A DNA stretch of 64,000 nucleotides from SIG622 sp045652245 (GTDB taxonomy: Bacteria > Bacillota > Clostridia > Oscillospirales > CAG-382): positions 116,610 to 180,609 of the forward strand of contig JAZRTY010000042.1 of NCBI GenBank assembly GCA_045652245.1, read 5' to 3'. A program made the position numbers and the translations under genes. Numbering within the stretch: position 1 is the first letter of the stretch; each line of letters begins with the position of its first letter. The notes beneath the pieces are model-generated. The model was not told the origin of the DNA. It saw nothing but the letters and a program-made list of their open reading frames with translations, and made no database searches. Below are positions 7,621 through 15,597 of the stretch, piece by piece.

Positions 7621-7638
7621 GCCCCTCAAGGGGAAGGC
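7621..7638. repeat. Fragment of CCCCT...AAGGGGAAGG dispersed repeat
   Basis: GCCCCTCAAGGGGAAGGC resembles the ends of the longer repeats at 50969-51100 and 54521-54568. It sits at the edge between accessory and core genes. Confidence 0.45.
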
Positions 7639-7640
7639 TT

Positions 7641-7683
7641 TTATAAAAAACACCGACTGTTTGCAGTTTTAACAAACAGCCGG
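7641..7683 (-). terminator. Terminator of the mnmE-mntP-methyltransferase operon
   Basis: On the minus strand CCGGCTGTTTG (7683-7673) pairs with CAAACAGTCGG (7663-7653) with one G-U, followed by a T-run (GTGTTTTTTAT). A T-run also follows on the plus strand, so it may work both ways. Confidence 0.85.
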
Positions 7684-7698
7684 CATATTTTTTAAGTT

Positions 7699-8298
7699 TC
7701 ACAAGACTTTTTTACTGACTATAATATAGGCATTTTCGGTTTCAAATTGCTCTGTAAGATTGAGTTTTGCTTTTAATATGAATTTACATATCTCTTCGGG
7801 ATTGTCGGGGTATATTTTTACCTTTCTGTTCCCCATATCAATAAAACTGCTTTGATTTTTGTCGATTGACAAAACAAAAATTCCACCGTCTTTCAATAGT
7901 GAAGCAATTTTCTGAATGGCAGACAATTTATCGCTTATATGCATAAATGTCAGGGATGAATATATTACATCAAAATGTCTGTCAAACACAAAGGACATAA
8001 AATCATCGCAGATAAGCTCGACATTTTTATATGACGAAAGATTTTCGTTTGCTCTTAAAACCGTTTTCGGAGAAATATCAATTCCACAAAACTGTTGACA
8101 AAAAGGTGCAACCTTAATTGCAAGACGTCCCGTACCTACACCGATTTCCAAAACATCCTTACTTTTATCAAGCTGTAGCTTTTGAATAAATTTCTCTCCG
8201 TCCCATTTATCCATATAAGTTCTTAAGGGTTCAGGATCATGAACAGGATCATTTTCCTCTTCTATGAGCATATCATAATGTTCAATTACATTTTTCAT
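7699..8298 (-). CDS. Class I SAM-dependent methyltransferase
   Basis: A 199-aa methyltransferase-11/25-like protein. Motif I is D-V-L-E-I-G-V-G-T-G-R-L (about 45-56), the acidic G-I-D-I-S follows at about 73, and I-C-D-D-F and I-Y-S-S-L-T-F-M-H provide motifs II-III. The substrate cannot be deduced. It is the last gene of a minus-strand operon after mnmE and mntP, 19 bp beyond mntP, and is closed by the terminator at 7641-7683. Start ATG 8298 has AGG-rich sequence just upstream. Confidence 0.85.
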   Translation of the reverse strand: MKNVIEHYDMLIEEENDPVHDPEPLRTYMDKWDGEKFIQKLQLDKSKDVLEIGVGTGRLAIKVAPFCQQFCGIDISPKTVLRANENLSSYKNVELICDDFMSFVFDRHFDVIYSSLTFMHISDKLSAIQKIASLLKDGGIFVLSIDKNQSSFIDMGNRKVKIYPDNPEEICKFILKAKLNLTEQFETENAYIIVSKKVL

Positions 8299-8317
8299 AC
8301 TTACCTGCCTTTAATTT

Positions 8318-8881
8318 TCACGCAAGTATATGCTCAAGCAACATCTTAAGTCCTATTCCTATAAGTACAATTCCACCACAAAGCTCGGCTTTGGATTTGT
8401 ATTTCGCTCCGAAGATATTGCCGACCTTAACTCCGACTGCCGAGAGGATAAATGTAATAACCCCTATCATAGAAACTGCTGGGAGTATTCCACATACGAG
8501 CTTTTGCATTGCAAAAGCTATTCCGGCAGCAAGGGCATCAATGCTTGTTGCTATCGCAAGCGTTATCATTTTAGAAAACCCGAATGAACAATCCACACAT
8601 TTCTCTTCCTTTGAAAGTGCCTCTTTTACCATATTACCACCGATAAAAGCAAGAAGGATGAATGCTATCCATGCTGAGTAACTTTCAACATACTTCTCAA
8701 ATGCACTCCCCAAACGATACCCTATATACGGCATAAGTCCCTGGAATATACCAAAATACAGTCCGACAATCAGCATATGCTTGGTCTTCAGCTTCTGCAC
8801 CGAAAGTCCTTTACAGATTGCTACTGCAAAGGCATCCATCGAAAGTGCAACCGCCGTTAAAAACAATTCGTATAGTCTCAT
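8318..8881 (-). CDS. mntP: Manganese efflux pump MntP
   Basis: A 187-aa polytopic membrane protein of the MntP (formerly DUF204/YebN) family, which exports Mn2+ and protects against its excess. Six hydrophobic segments form two similar halves. Each half has the conserved acidic segment: A-L-S-M-D-A-F-A-V-A near residue 16 and A-I-A-T-S-I-D-A-L-A-A-G near 115. The length is normal for the family. AGGAGA lies 5 bases before the ATG. It follows mnmE by 23 bp, so it is co-transcribed; I see no yybP-ykoY-type manganese riboswitch in that short gap. Confidence 0.95.
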   Translation of the reverse strand: MRLYELFLTAVALSMDAFAVAICKGLSVQKLKTKHMLIVGLYFGIFQGLMPYIGYRLGSAFEKYVESYSAWIAFILLAFIGGNMVKEALSKEEKCVDCSFGFSKMITLAIATSIDALAAGIAFAMQKLVCGILPAVSMIGVITFILSAVGVKVGNIFGAKYKSKAELCGGIVLIGIGLKMLLEHILA

Positions 8882-8904
8882 ATATTCTCCTAATATTTAT
8901 TAGT

Positions 8905-10299
8905 CTATTTCCCTACACAGAAATGCGCAAAAATTCCTTCGATAATTTTTTCGTTAACGCTTCTGCCGTCTATTTCAAGAAGACATCTGAGCGCACCCTC
9001 AAGCTCTGCACAGCACATATCGGGCGTAAGGCTTCCCAGCGCCTGCAGGGAATTTTCAATATAACTCTGTGCGTTTTTAAGTGACGCATATTGTCTTGCA
9101 CTTGTTACGGCAAGTCCGCTGCGCAAAAGCTCGTCACCACCCGGATAGAGCTTGGACAGGGCTTTTTCAATATTCTCTGTGCCAACGCCCTCTTTTGCCG
9201 AAAGCTTTATAATATGTTCAATTCCAAGTTTTTCTGCTTCTTTTATATATTCATCCGAAAAACCGTCTATATCGCTTTTGTTGAGAATGAAAAGGATTTT
9301 TTTATCTGACATATTTTCTGACAGAAGCTTTATTATTTCCTCGTCCTGTTCGTTCTTTTTTCTTGAAGTATCAAAAAGCGCAAAGACAAGCTCTGCCTCA
9401 GCAAGCGCCTTTCGTGACCTTTCAACGCCGATTTTCTCGACGGTGTCCTGTGTTTCACGTATTCCTGCTGTATCACAAAGAAGAAGCTTTATATTTCCTA
9501 TATTCACACTTTCCGAAATTACATCTCTCGTAGTTCCGGCAATATCCGTAACAATTGCTCTTTCCTCATTCAGAAGAAAATTCAAAAAAGAGGATTTTCC
9601 GACATTCGGACTTCCGACAATAACAGAAGAAACACCCTTCAGAATTGCCTTACCTATATCGTATGTTGCAGAAAGAGTTTTTATATCAGACAGTAATTCC
9701 TCGCATTTTTCCTGCATCTGTCGGCTCGACATATCTGCAATATCCTCATCAGGATAATCGATATAGGCGTATACACTTGATAGTATATTCGTGATTTTTT
9801 CTGCGTATGAATTTATCTTTTTATCAAAGGCGTTCCCAAGTTTTGACGCAGAGAGCCTCGCTGATGCTACACTTTCGGCGTCAATAAGCTCGCCTACGGC
9901 TTCTGCCTGCGAAAGGCTGAGCTTCCCCGACAGAAATGCTCTTTTGGTAAACTCCCCTGCCTGTGCAGGAAAAGCACCGTTTTCAAGCAGTGCCGAAAGC
10001 ACAAGTGACGCACCGACAATACTTCCATGACAGCTTATTTCAACTGTATCTTCACCGGTGTAGCTTCTCGGTGCCCGAAATACCGTTGCTATTCCGTCGT
10101 CGATTTTTTCTCCGCCGTAATAAATATCTCCATAGACAGCCGTGTTTGGTGCAATATCCGACAAAGTCGTACCTTTCGGCAGGAAAATCTTTGAACATAT
10201 CTCAACAGCCATATCGCCGCTTACACGAAGAACTGCTATTCCACCTTTTCCGGGAGGTGTCGAAATTGCCGCTATTGTTGATAAACTATCCTTTGACAT
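8905..10299 (-). CDS. mnmE: tRNA modification GTPase MnmE
   Basis: A 464-aa protein that, with MnmG, installs the carboxymethylaminomethyl group on U34 of certain tRNAs. The N-terminal folate-binding domain starts I-A-A-I-S-T-P-P-G-K-G-G. The G domain has G-S-P-N-V-G-K-S-S, D-T-A-G-I-R and N-K-S-D, and the C-terminus is the essential C-V-G-K (CxGK). An in-frame extension reaches back to 10362, but ATG 10299 is chosen because GGAG lies seven bases upstream and the family begins here. No mnmG or jag/yidC is next to it, unlike the classic origin-proximal arrangement. It heads the operon with mntP and a methyltransferase. Confidence 0.97.
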   Translation of the reverse strand: MSKDSLSTIAAISTPPGKGGIAVLRVSGDMAVEICSKIFLPKGTTLSDIAPNTAVYGDIYYGGEKIDDGIATVFRAPRSYTGEDTVEISCHGSIVGASLVLSALLENGAFPAQAGEFTKRAFLSGKLSLSQAEAVGELIDAESVASARLSASKLGNAFDKKINSYAEKITNILSSVYAYIDYPDEDIADMSSRQMQEKCEELLSDIKTLSATYDIGKAILKGVSSVIVGSPNVGKSSFLNFLLNEERAIVTDIAGTTRDVISESVNIGNIKLLLCDTAGIRETQDTVEKIGVERSRKALAEAELVFALFDTSRKKNEQDEEIIKLLSENMSDKKILFILNKSDIDGFSDEYIKEAEKLGIEHIIKLSAKEGVGTENIEKALSKLYPGGDELLRSGLAVTSARQYASLKNAQSYIENSLQALGSLTPDMCCAELEGALRCLLEIDGRSVNEKIIEGIFAHFCVGK

Positions 10300-10345
10300 A
10301 AAAATCTCCATTTCCAGTTTTTGCTTTACAATGGCAAGCTTACTA

Positions 10346-10373
10346 ATCAAAAAGACCGACATAGGTCGGTCTT
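10346..10373 (-). terminator. Terminator of secG
   Basis: AAGACCGAC (10352-10360) pairs with GTCGGTCTT (10365-10373) around a 4-nt loop, with T-runs on both sides. It separates secG from mnmE, which must have its own promoter in the next 50 bp. Confidence 0.88.
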
Positions 10374-10394
10374 TTTTATTTTGATATTTACTGA

Positions 10395-10820
10395 TTATTC
10401 AGCTTCTGTCCCAGCAGTCTCTGCTTCGCCTTCTGCTTCTGCTTCTGTACCTTCTTCTGCTTCAGCTTCACCTTCTGCAGCTTCTTCGCCCTCAGCTTCG
10501 CCTTCGGCTTCAGCACCTGTATCTGTTACATCTGTAACAACAGAGTGGTCGTGACCTGCGTGGTCATCAACAACCGGAGCATTTTCTCTTGCATTAACAA
10601 TATAAAGAGCAAGAACGAGAAGTGCAAAAACAGCTGTAATTATTGCTGTTGCCTTTGAAAGCTTTGCATCTATTGTTTTACCCTTCTGTTTGCCGAAAAA
10701 TGTTTCAGCTCCTCCTGCAACAACCCCTGACATTCTCTGGTTTTTGCTGCTCTGAAGAAGAACAGAGATAACAAGGAATAATGCACAAACAAGAATCAAT
10801 ACACCAAGTACTGTAGTCAT
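10395..10820 (-). CDS. secG: Preprotein translocase subunit SecG with acidic tail
   Basis: A 141-aa SecG. The canonical part (about 1-78) has two transmembrane helices around the conserved L-L-Q-S-S-K-N-Q-R, then G-G-A-E-T-F-F-G-K-Q-K-G. It is a partner of SecYE in protein export. Ordinary SecG is 70-85 residues; here about 60 residues follow, first H-A-G-H-D-H and then a low-complexity Glu/Ala/Gly/Thr run to the end. The tail is coded by repeated GCTTCT-like triplets on the plus strand (about 10398-10515). The first in-frame start is a TTG at 10838 inside the GGAGG, so ATG 10820 is used. It is monocistronic with its own terminator. Confidence 0.93.
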   Translation of the reverse strand: MTTVLGVLILVCALFLVISVLLQSSKNQRMSGVVAGGAETFFGKQKGKTIDAKLSKATAIITAVFALLVLALYIVNARENAPVVDDHAGHDHSVVTDVTDTGAEAEGEAEGEEAAEGEAEAEEGTEAEAEGEAETAGTEAE

Positions 10821-10971
10821 TTTAAAATATACCTCCAATTTTTTGTGTCATTCGCTTTTTGCGATAACAACCATATTCTAACAGATTATATCACACTTTT
10901 TATCTTTTGTCAAGGGTAAAATTCTAATTTTGCAAATCAGTTCATTCTTGTACCGTTTTTCTGATTTCTCC

Positions 10972-11000
10972 TTGACAAAAGGGAATAATTGTAATATAAT
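10972..11000 (+). promoter_or_regulatory. Consensus sigma-A promoter
   Basis: TTGACA (10972-10977), 17-base spacer, TATAAT (10995-11000), 38 bp before the ATG of the stalk-domain protein. All twelve positions match consensus. Confidence 0.92.
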
Positions 11001-11038
11001 TTTCTTGTAAATTTATAAATTCATTTATGGAGGTTACT

Positions 11039-12610
11039 ATGTTATTTGTCATCGGAACAATTCTTAAAAAGACGACAGCGGCAATAATTTCACTGGCTAT
11101 CACAATAAGTACTTTCTTCACAGGAAATTACGGAGAATATCAGAAGCTGGCATTAAAGCCGCTTACCTTTGAGGATAATCTTCTTACCGAAATTTCTCTG
11201 AATCTCACTCTTTCTCCGGAAGCTTTGACCCTCATTTCAGAAACAGCTCACACAGAAAAAAAGGAATTTGAAGTAAGCTTTGCTGTGGCTGCAGACAAGG
11301 AAAACCTGAGACTTGCGTTTCTGGATGACGAAAAACACGAAATGCTTATTCTTGACTCAAACGGTCTTGCCGCTTCAAGCGAGCTTGTAACTGCTGCTCT
11401 GTCATTTATCGACGAGGAATTCCTTTCTGTGTATAACAAGTATTTTCCCGGTAAAAACTTTTATGCAGACTTTAATGAGCTTATCCCCTATGATGAGCTG
11501 AGCTATGAGGACATTGATTATATAAAGGAGTTTCAGGAATCGGCACAGATAGTTGACTTTATCATAGAGCTTTTAAAAAGTGAGGAAAGCCTTTCCTATT
11601 TCAAAAGCTTCTACGGTCGCTCATCCGGAATACTTGAGAAGTACTTTGTAAAATCGGAAATAGACGGTGTTGTCGGTTATTCCTGCAAAATGGATATAAA
11701 GGACTGCTTTGAATATATGAAAGACTATACGGCATATATCAAATCCGAAGAGTATATCGAACAAACAAGTTCATATTTTGAATACCTCGTTTCGGAATTT
11801 TCAAAGGCTTATCCCGAGCTTTTACCCGAAGCCGATGTAAATATAAAAGAAGAAATCAGGGAAGAACTGAGCTCTTTTGAGGAAGACAAGGAACTTATCG
11901 CACTTGCAGACGCTCTGATAGCAGAGGATGTTGACTCTCTCGGTGAGTTTGCCGCCTTTCTGCCGTTTTTCAAAAATTCTTACGCAGAAGCTGTAATATA
12001 CGAAAAGGATTCGGTAATTTCCGAACGCACAAAGCTTGTTATAAGTGATGGCAAGACAGAATATGCAACTTTTGAAACACAGGTAAATTCAATGAATTCA
12101 GAAAAGGAAATTCCTGCAAGTGAAGAATTTGCAAAATTTGAAAACCGTGTAACCTTTGAGCAGATCGACTGCAAGCGTGCATACGAAAAGGCAAGAAGTG
12201 AAAAGGTGTCAGAAATTGAAATTTCCTGGGTTTCCACAATGGCACAGAACTACTCGATACCACACATTTCCGACACAGCCTTCGGTGTATCCTATCTTTC
12301 GGGAGACACAGCCTACACAGAATCTTCTGCATATCTGATCGACGGCTCGGTTTACCTGCCGCTCCGAAAAATTCTTGAATACGCAGGATATGATGTTTCC
12401 TGGGATGCCGAAAACAGAAAAGCATATGTTATCGTTGATGCAATGCCGGTAGATATGACAGGTATATTGATTGACAATAAAACATATGTCAAGGTTCGTG
12501 ATTTTGAAAAGCTCGGAGCAACGGTTGACTATGAAGAAAGCTTCGTTTACAATAATGCATACAACGACTTCGAAAAGGACTGCTATGCAATAATTGTTTT
12601 CGAAGACTAA
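11039..12610 (+). CDS. Exported protein with copper amine oxidase N-like stalk domain
   Basis: A 523-aa protein. A signal-peptide-like start (Lys-Lys then a hydrophobic run ending near T-F-F-T-G) predicts export. The middle (about 40-380) is acidic, helical-looking and unrecognised. The last ~100 residues carry the stalk-domain pattern V-Y-L-P-L-R-K-I-L-E-Y-A-G-Y-D-V-S-W-D-A-E-N-R-K-A, then I-D-N-K-T-Y-V-K-V-R-D-F. This module recurs in Firmicute cell-surface proteins. ATG 11027 overlaps the GGAGG, so ATG 11039 is chosen. Consensus promoter upstream, strong terminator downstream: a single-gene unit. The function is unknown. Confidence 0.8.
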   Translation: MLFVIGTILKKTTAAIISLAITISTFFTGNYGEYQKLALKPLTFEDNLLTEISLNLTLSPEALTLISETAHTEKKEFEVSFAVAADKENLRLAFLDDEKHEMLILDSNGLAASSELVTAALSFIDEEFLSVYNKYFPGKNFYADFNELIPYDELSYEDIDYIKEFQESAQIVDFIIELLKSEESLSYFKSFYGRSSGILEKYFVKSEIDGVVGYSCKMDIKDCFEYMKDYTAYIKSEEYIEQTSSYFEYLVSEFSKAYPELLPEADVNIKEEIREELSSFEEDKELIALADALIAEDVDSLGEFAAFLPFFKNSYAEAVIYEKDSVISERTKLVISDGKTEYATFETQVNSMNSEKEIPASEEFAKFENRVTFEQIDCKRAYEKARSEKVSEIEISWVSTMAQNYSIPHISDTAFGVSYLSGDTAYTESSAYLIDGSVYLPLRKILEYAGYDVSWDAENRKAYVIVDAMPVDMTGILIDNKTYVKVRDFEKLGATVDYEESFVYNNAYNDFEKDCYAIIVFED

Positions 12611-12623
12611 ATTGATTTAAGAT

Positions 12624-12664
12624 AAAGGGACTGTAACAATTCGTTTTGTTACAGTCCTTTTTTA
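12624..12664 (+). terminator. Terminator
   Basis: GGACTGTAACAA (12628-12639) pairs with TTGTTACAGTCC (12646-12657), then a run of seven T. It ends the stalk-protein gene. Confidence 0.95.
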
Positions 12665-12802
12665 TTTGCTGCTTTCTATCAGGTTATTCCAATTTACACA
12701 TATTTTACAGATTTTTTTCATTACTCATCTATTAAAAAACTTTTGTTTCGTGATAGAATATAGTGAGGTAATTTGGAAATAAAAAATCACAAGGAGAATT
12801 AA

Positions 12803-14551
12803 ATGAACATTTTTGACGTTTTAACTCTTATCGGAGGTCTTTGTCTGTTCCTTTTCGGAATGAATGTTATGGGACAGTCGCTTGAACGTAGTGCAGGTGG
12901 AAAGCTTGAGGTTATGCTGGGACGTCTTACAACAAGTAAGCTTGCCGGTTTCCTTACAGGTCTCGGTGTTACTGCCGTTATCCAGTCCTCGTCTGCTACT
13001 ACCGTTATGGTGGTCGGCTTTGTAAACTCGGGTCTTATGACTCTGAAGCAAGCTATCCATGTTATCATGGGTGCTAACGTCGGTACTACCGTTACTGCCT
13101 GGATTCTGAGCCTTGGCGGTATTTCCGGCGATAACATTTTCTTAAAGCTTTTAAAACCGACTTCTTTCACTCCTGTTCTTGCTCTTATCGGAATTATAAT
13201 GTTTATGTTTACAAAGAGCAACAAGAAAAAGGAAGTTGGTACAATTCTTCTCGGTTTTGCAGTTCTTATGTTCGGCATGGATACAATGAGTGGTGCCGTT
13301 TCGGGCCTTAAGGATGTGCCTGCCTTCCGTGAGATGTTTATTATGTTCAAAAATCCCCTTCTCGGAGTTCTTGTGGGTGCTGTTCTTACAGCTATTATCC
13401 AGTCAAGCTCGGCGTCTGTCGGTATTCTTCAGGCATTCGCAAGAACAGGTGCAATCTCCTACGGTGCGGCAATCCCGATTATTATGGGACAGAATATCGG
13501 TACTTGTGTTACAGCGCTTTTATCCTCAATCGGTACTAACAAAAACGCCCGTCGTGCTTCTATTGTTCATCTCAGCTTTAACATTATAGGTACGGTAGTG
13601 TGGCTTGCAGTATACAGTCTTATAAATGCAATTTTTGCGCCTGTACTTTTTGATGCATCTGTAACAAGCGCAGGCATCGCAGTTGCACATTCACTGTTCA
13701 ATATTGCTTGTACACTCTTGCTTCTTCCGATGTCAGGACTTCTTGAAAAGCTTGCATATCGTCTTATTCCCGAATCAAAGCTGCCTGAAGAAAATTCAGA
13801 GCTTGACGAAAGACTGCTTGCAACACCTGCTGTTGCTCTTGAGCGAAGCCATATGCTCACGGTTGATATGGCAAAAATCTCTACCGAAGCGCTAAGACAC
13901 AGTATTGACTGTCTTAAAAATTACAGCGATGAAAAGGCTACCGTTATTTTTGAAGCAGAAGACAAAACCGACCATTACGAGGATATAATCGGTACTTATC
14001 TTGTAAAACTGAGTACCCAGACCCTTGATGAAACTTATGGGGCAAGAGCGTCTGTTCTTCTTCGTGCTATTGGTGACCTTGAACGTCTGAGTGACCATGC
14101 GGTAAATATTCTTGAATCGGCGCAGGAGATGCGTGAAAAGAATATTGTATTTACAGAAGCAGGCGACAAGGAAATGACAGCTCTTTGTAATGCAACAAAC
14201 GAAATTATTTCTCTTGCATACACTGCCTTTACCGAAAATGACATTAACGTTGCAAACTGCGTTGAGCCTCTCGAACAGGTAATTGACAAGATGAAGGAAT
14301 ATCTGCGTGCGCAGCATATCGAAAGACTCCGTCAGGGCAAATGCTCTATTGAGGCAGGCTTTGTATGGAGTGACCTTATCTCTAACATGGAACGTGTTTC
14401 CGACCATTGCTCAAATATAGCAGGCTGTGTCATTGACCTTATGCAGCATAATATGAACCTGCACGAATCGCTTAAAATTATGCGTGGCGAAAGCGAATTC
14501 TATAAAGAAAAGTATCTCGAATATTCCGAAAAGTATATGGGGACAATTTAA
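12803..14551 (+). CDS. Na/Pi cotransporter family protein with PhoU domain
   Basis: A 582-aa protein of the NptA/YjbB family, membrane phosphate carriers (sodium-coupled uptake or phosphate export). Two inverted repeats each carry the signature Q-S-S-S-A: A-V-I-Q-S-S-S-A-T-T near 60 and A-I-I-Q-S-S-S-A-S-V near 200, among about eight membrane helices. Residues about 350-560 are a cytoplasmic helical PhoU-like domain, with the two-fold motif A-I-G-D-L-E-R-L-S-D-H and S-N-M-E-R-V-S-D-H-C. AAGGAG precedes the ATG. It stands alone between terminators. No pho regulator or pst gene is adjacent. Confidence 0.93.
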   Translation: MNIFDVLTLIGGLCLFLFGMNVMGQSLERSAGGKLEVMLGRLTTSKLAGFLTGLGVTAVIQSSSATTVMVVGFVNSGLMTLKQAIHVIMGANVGTTVTAWILSLGGISGDNIFLKLLKPTSFTPVLALIGIIMFMFTKSNKKKEVGTILLGFAVLMFGMDTMSGAVSGLKDVPAFREMFIMFKNPLLGVLVGAVLTAIIQSSSASVGILQAFARTGAISYGAAIPIIMGQNIGTCVTALLSSIGTNKNARRASIVHLSFNIIGTVVWLAVYSLINAIFAPVLFDASVTSAGIAVAHSLFNIACTLLLLPMSGLLEKLAYRLIPESKLPEENSELDERLLATPAVALERSHMLTVDMAKISTEALRHSIDCLKNYSDEKATVIFEAEDKTDHYEDIIGTYLVKLSTQTLDETYGARASVLLRAIGDLERLSDHAVNILESAQEMREKNIVFTEAGDKEMTALCNATNEIISLAYTAFTENDINVANCVEPLEQVIDKMKEYLRAQHIERLRQGKCSIEAGFVWSDLISNMERVSDHCSNIAGCVIDLMQHNMNLHESLKIMRGESEFYKEKYLEYSEKYMGTI

Positions 14552-14561
14552 GATTTATAAC

Positions 14562-14598
14562 AAAAAAACAAGGCTGCTTCATGCAGCCTTGTTTTTAT
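14562..14598. terminator. Bidirectional terminator between convergent genes
   Basis: AACAAGGCTGC pairs with GCAGCCTTGTT around TTCAT, with A-run before and T-run after. The convergent gene's last six codons and stop (14579-14599) lie within the hairpin. Confidence 0.92.
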
Positions 14599-15571
14599 TT
14601 CCCTTCTCACACACTATATCATAACTCTTTCCGTCTGTAACTACCGTTATATTCCCTTTTTCGTATGTTATATAATATTCAACCCCTCGCTCCTCATAGC
14701 TTCTGAGCGTCTCTGCATGAGGATGACCGTAGCTGTTACCCTTTTCACAGCTGATAAGAGCGACCTCGGGATTTGCGCTGTCAAGTAATTTTTCACCACT
14801 CGATGTACTCGACCCGTGATGCCCTGATTTCAGGACATTACATTTCACATCTGCGCCCTTTTTCAATATTTCGTTTTCTTCTTTTACTTCGGCGTCTCCC
14901 GTAAAGAGCATACGGAAATCACCATACTCAAAGTTCATAAAAACACTGCAATTATTAAGGTCATCGCCGTCTATTTCAATCGGGCCGAGAATTGTCATTT
15001 TGCAATCGTCAACTGTATATTCGTCAGCATATTTCGGGCTGTACACCTTGCAGCCCTCCTCCTTTTCCTCCTTTATTGCATCAAGGAGCTTTGTAAAAGT
15101 GGCGCTTGTTGCCGATACATTCGGCATTATTATATTGTTGACCTTATAATCCTCAAGCACCTGAGTGGCATTTCCGATATGGTCGGCGTGAGGATGGGTA
15201 AGCACTAAATATTCTATTTCCGAAAGGTCTGACTGTTCAAGGAAGTAGCTCAGGCTATACTGCGCAACAGCAGGCCCTGTATCTACAAGGATATATTCTC
15301 CCTTTGGTGTTTCTATAAGAGTACTGTCTCCCTGACCTACGTCTATTACTGTTATTTCACAATTACCCTGCGTATTTGTCTGTGTGCTTTCTTTCCGGAA
15401 GCCTTCGGTAAAATCTGAAATTACCTCGATTACCTTATCAAGCTCGGGACTTATTCCCTTCAAAACATCAAAGTCTTTATTTACTGCATAAATAATTACG
15501 CAAATAACAACAGATATCAGTAAGGTCAACAGCAAAGACGGTGATTTTCTGTTCTTTTTTCTTCTTGCCAT
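14579..15571 (-). CDS. ComEC-type metallo-beta-lactamase-fold hydrolase
   Basis: A 330-aa protein. One N-terminal membrane anchor (about 10-30) is followed by an extracytoplasmic linker. The MBL domain starts at about 68 (I-T-V-I-D-V-G-Q-G-D-S) and holds the metal site T-H-P-H-A-D-H, the D-x-G of V-D-T-G-P, F-T-G-D-A-E and K-S-G-H-H-G-S. It resembles the C-terminal part of ComEC without the membrane channel, a widespread stand-alone form often annotated as a competence or exported hydrolase. The substrate (phosphodiester or nucleic acid) is inferred. It lies 26 bp after spoIIIE/ftsK on the same strand, and its 3' end is embedded in a terminator. Confidence 0.88.
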   Translation of the reverse strand: MARRKKNRKSPSLLLTLLISVVICVIIYAVNKDFDVLKGISPELDKVIEVISDFTEGFRKESTQTNTQGNCEITVIDVGQGDSTLIETPKGEYILVDTGPAVAQYSLSYFLEQSDLSEIEYLVLTHPHADHIGNATQVLEDYKVNNIIMPNVSATSATFTKLLDAIKEEKEEGCKVYSPKYADEYTVDDCKMTILGPIEIDGDDLNNCSVFMNFEYGDFRMLFTGDAEVKEENEILKKGADVKCNVLKSGHHGSSTSSGEKLLDSANPEVALISCEKGNSYGHPHAETLRSYEERGVEYYITYEKGNITVVTDGKSYDIVCEKGNKNKAA

Positions 15572-15597
15572 TATTTCACCTGTAACGTAGCCTTTTT

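Noticed and set aside
3100..7640. Terminal inverted repeats delimiting the transposase module
   Set aside because: I compared the outer flanks by eye and found only short AT-rich matches; no repeat convincing enough to report.
9440..9470. parS-like GTTTCACG sequence in mnmE
   Set aside because: Only half of the 16-bp parS palindrome is present.
8381..10384. Plus-strand open frames of 80-200 codons across mntP, mnmE and secG
   Set aside because: They are antisense shadows of well-supported minus-strand genes, without ribosome binding sites or family motifs.
10820..10838. TTG 10838 as the secG start
   Set aside because: It overlaps the GGAGG itself; ATG 10820 is correctly spaced and starts the conserved SecG sequence.
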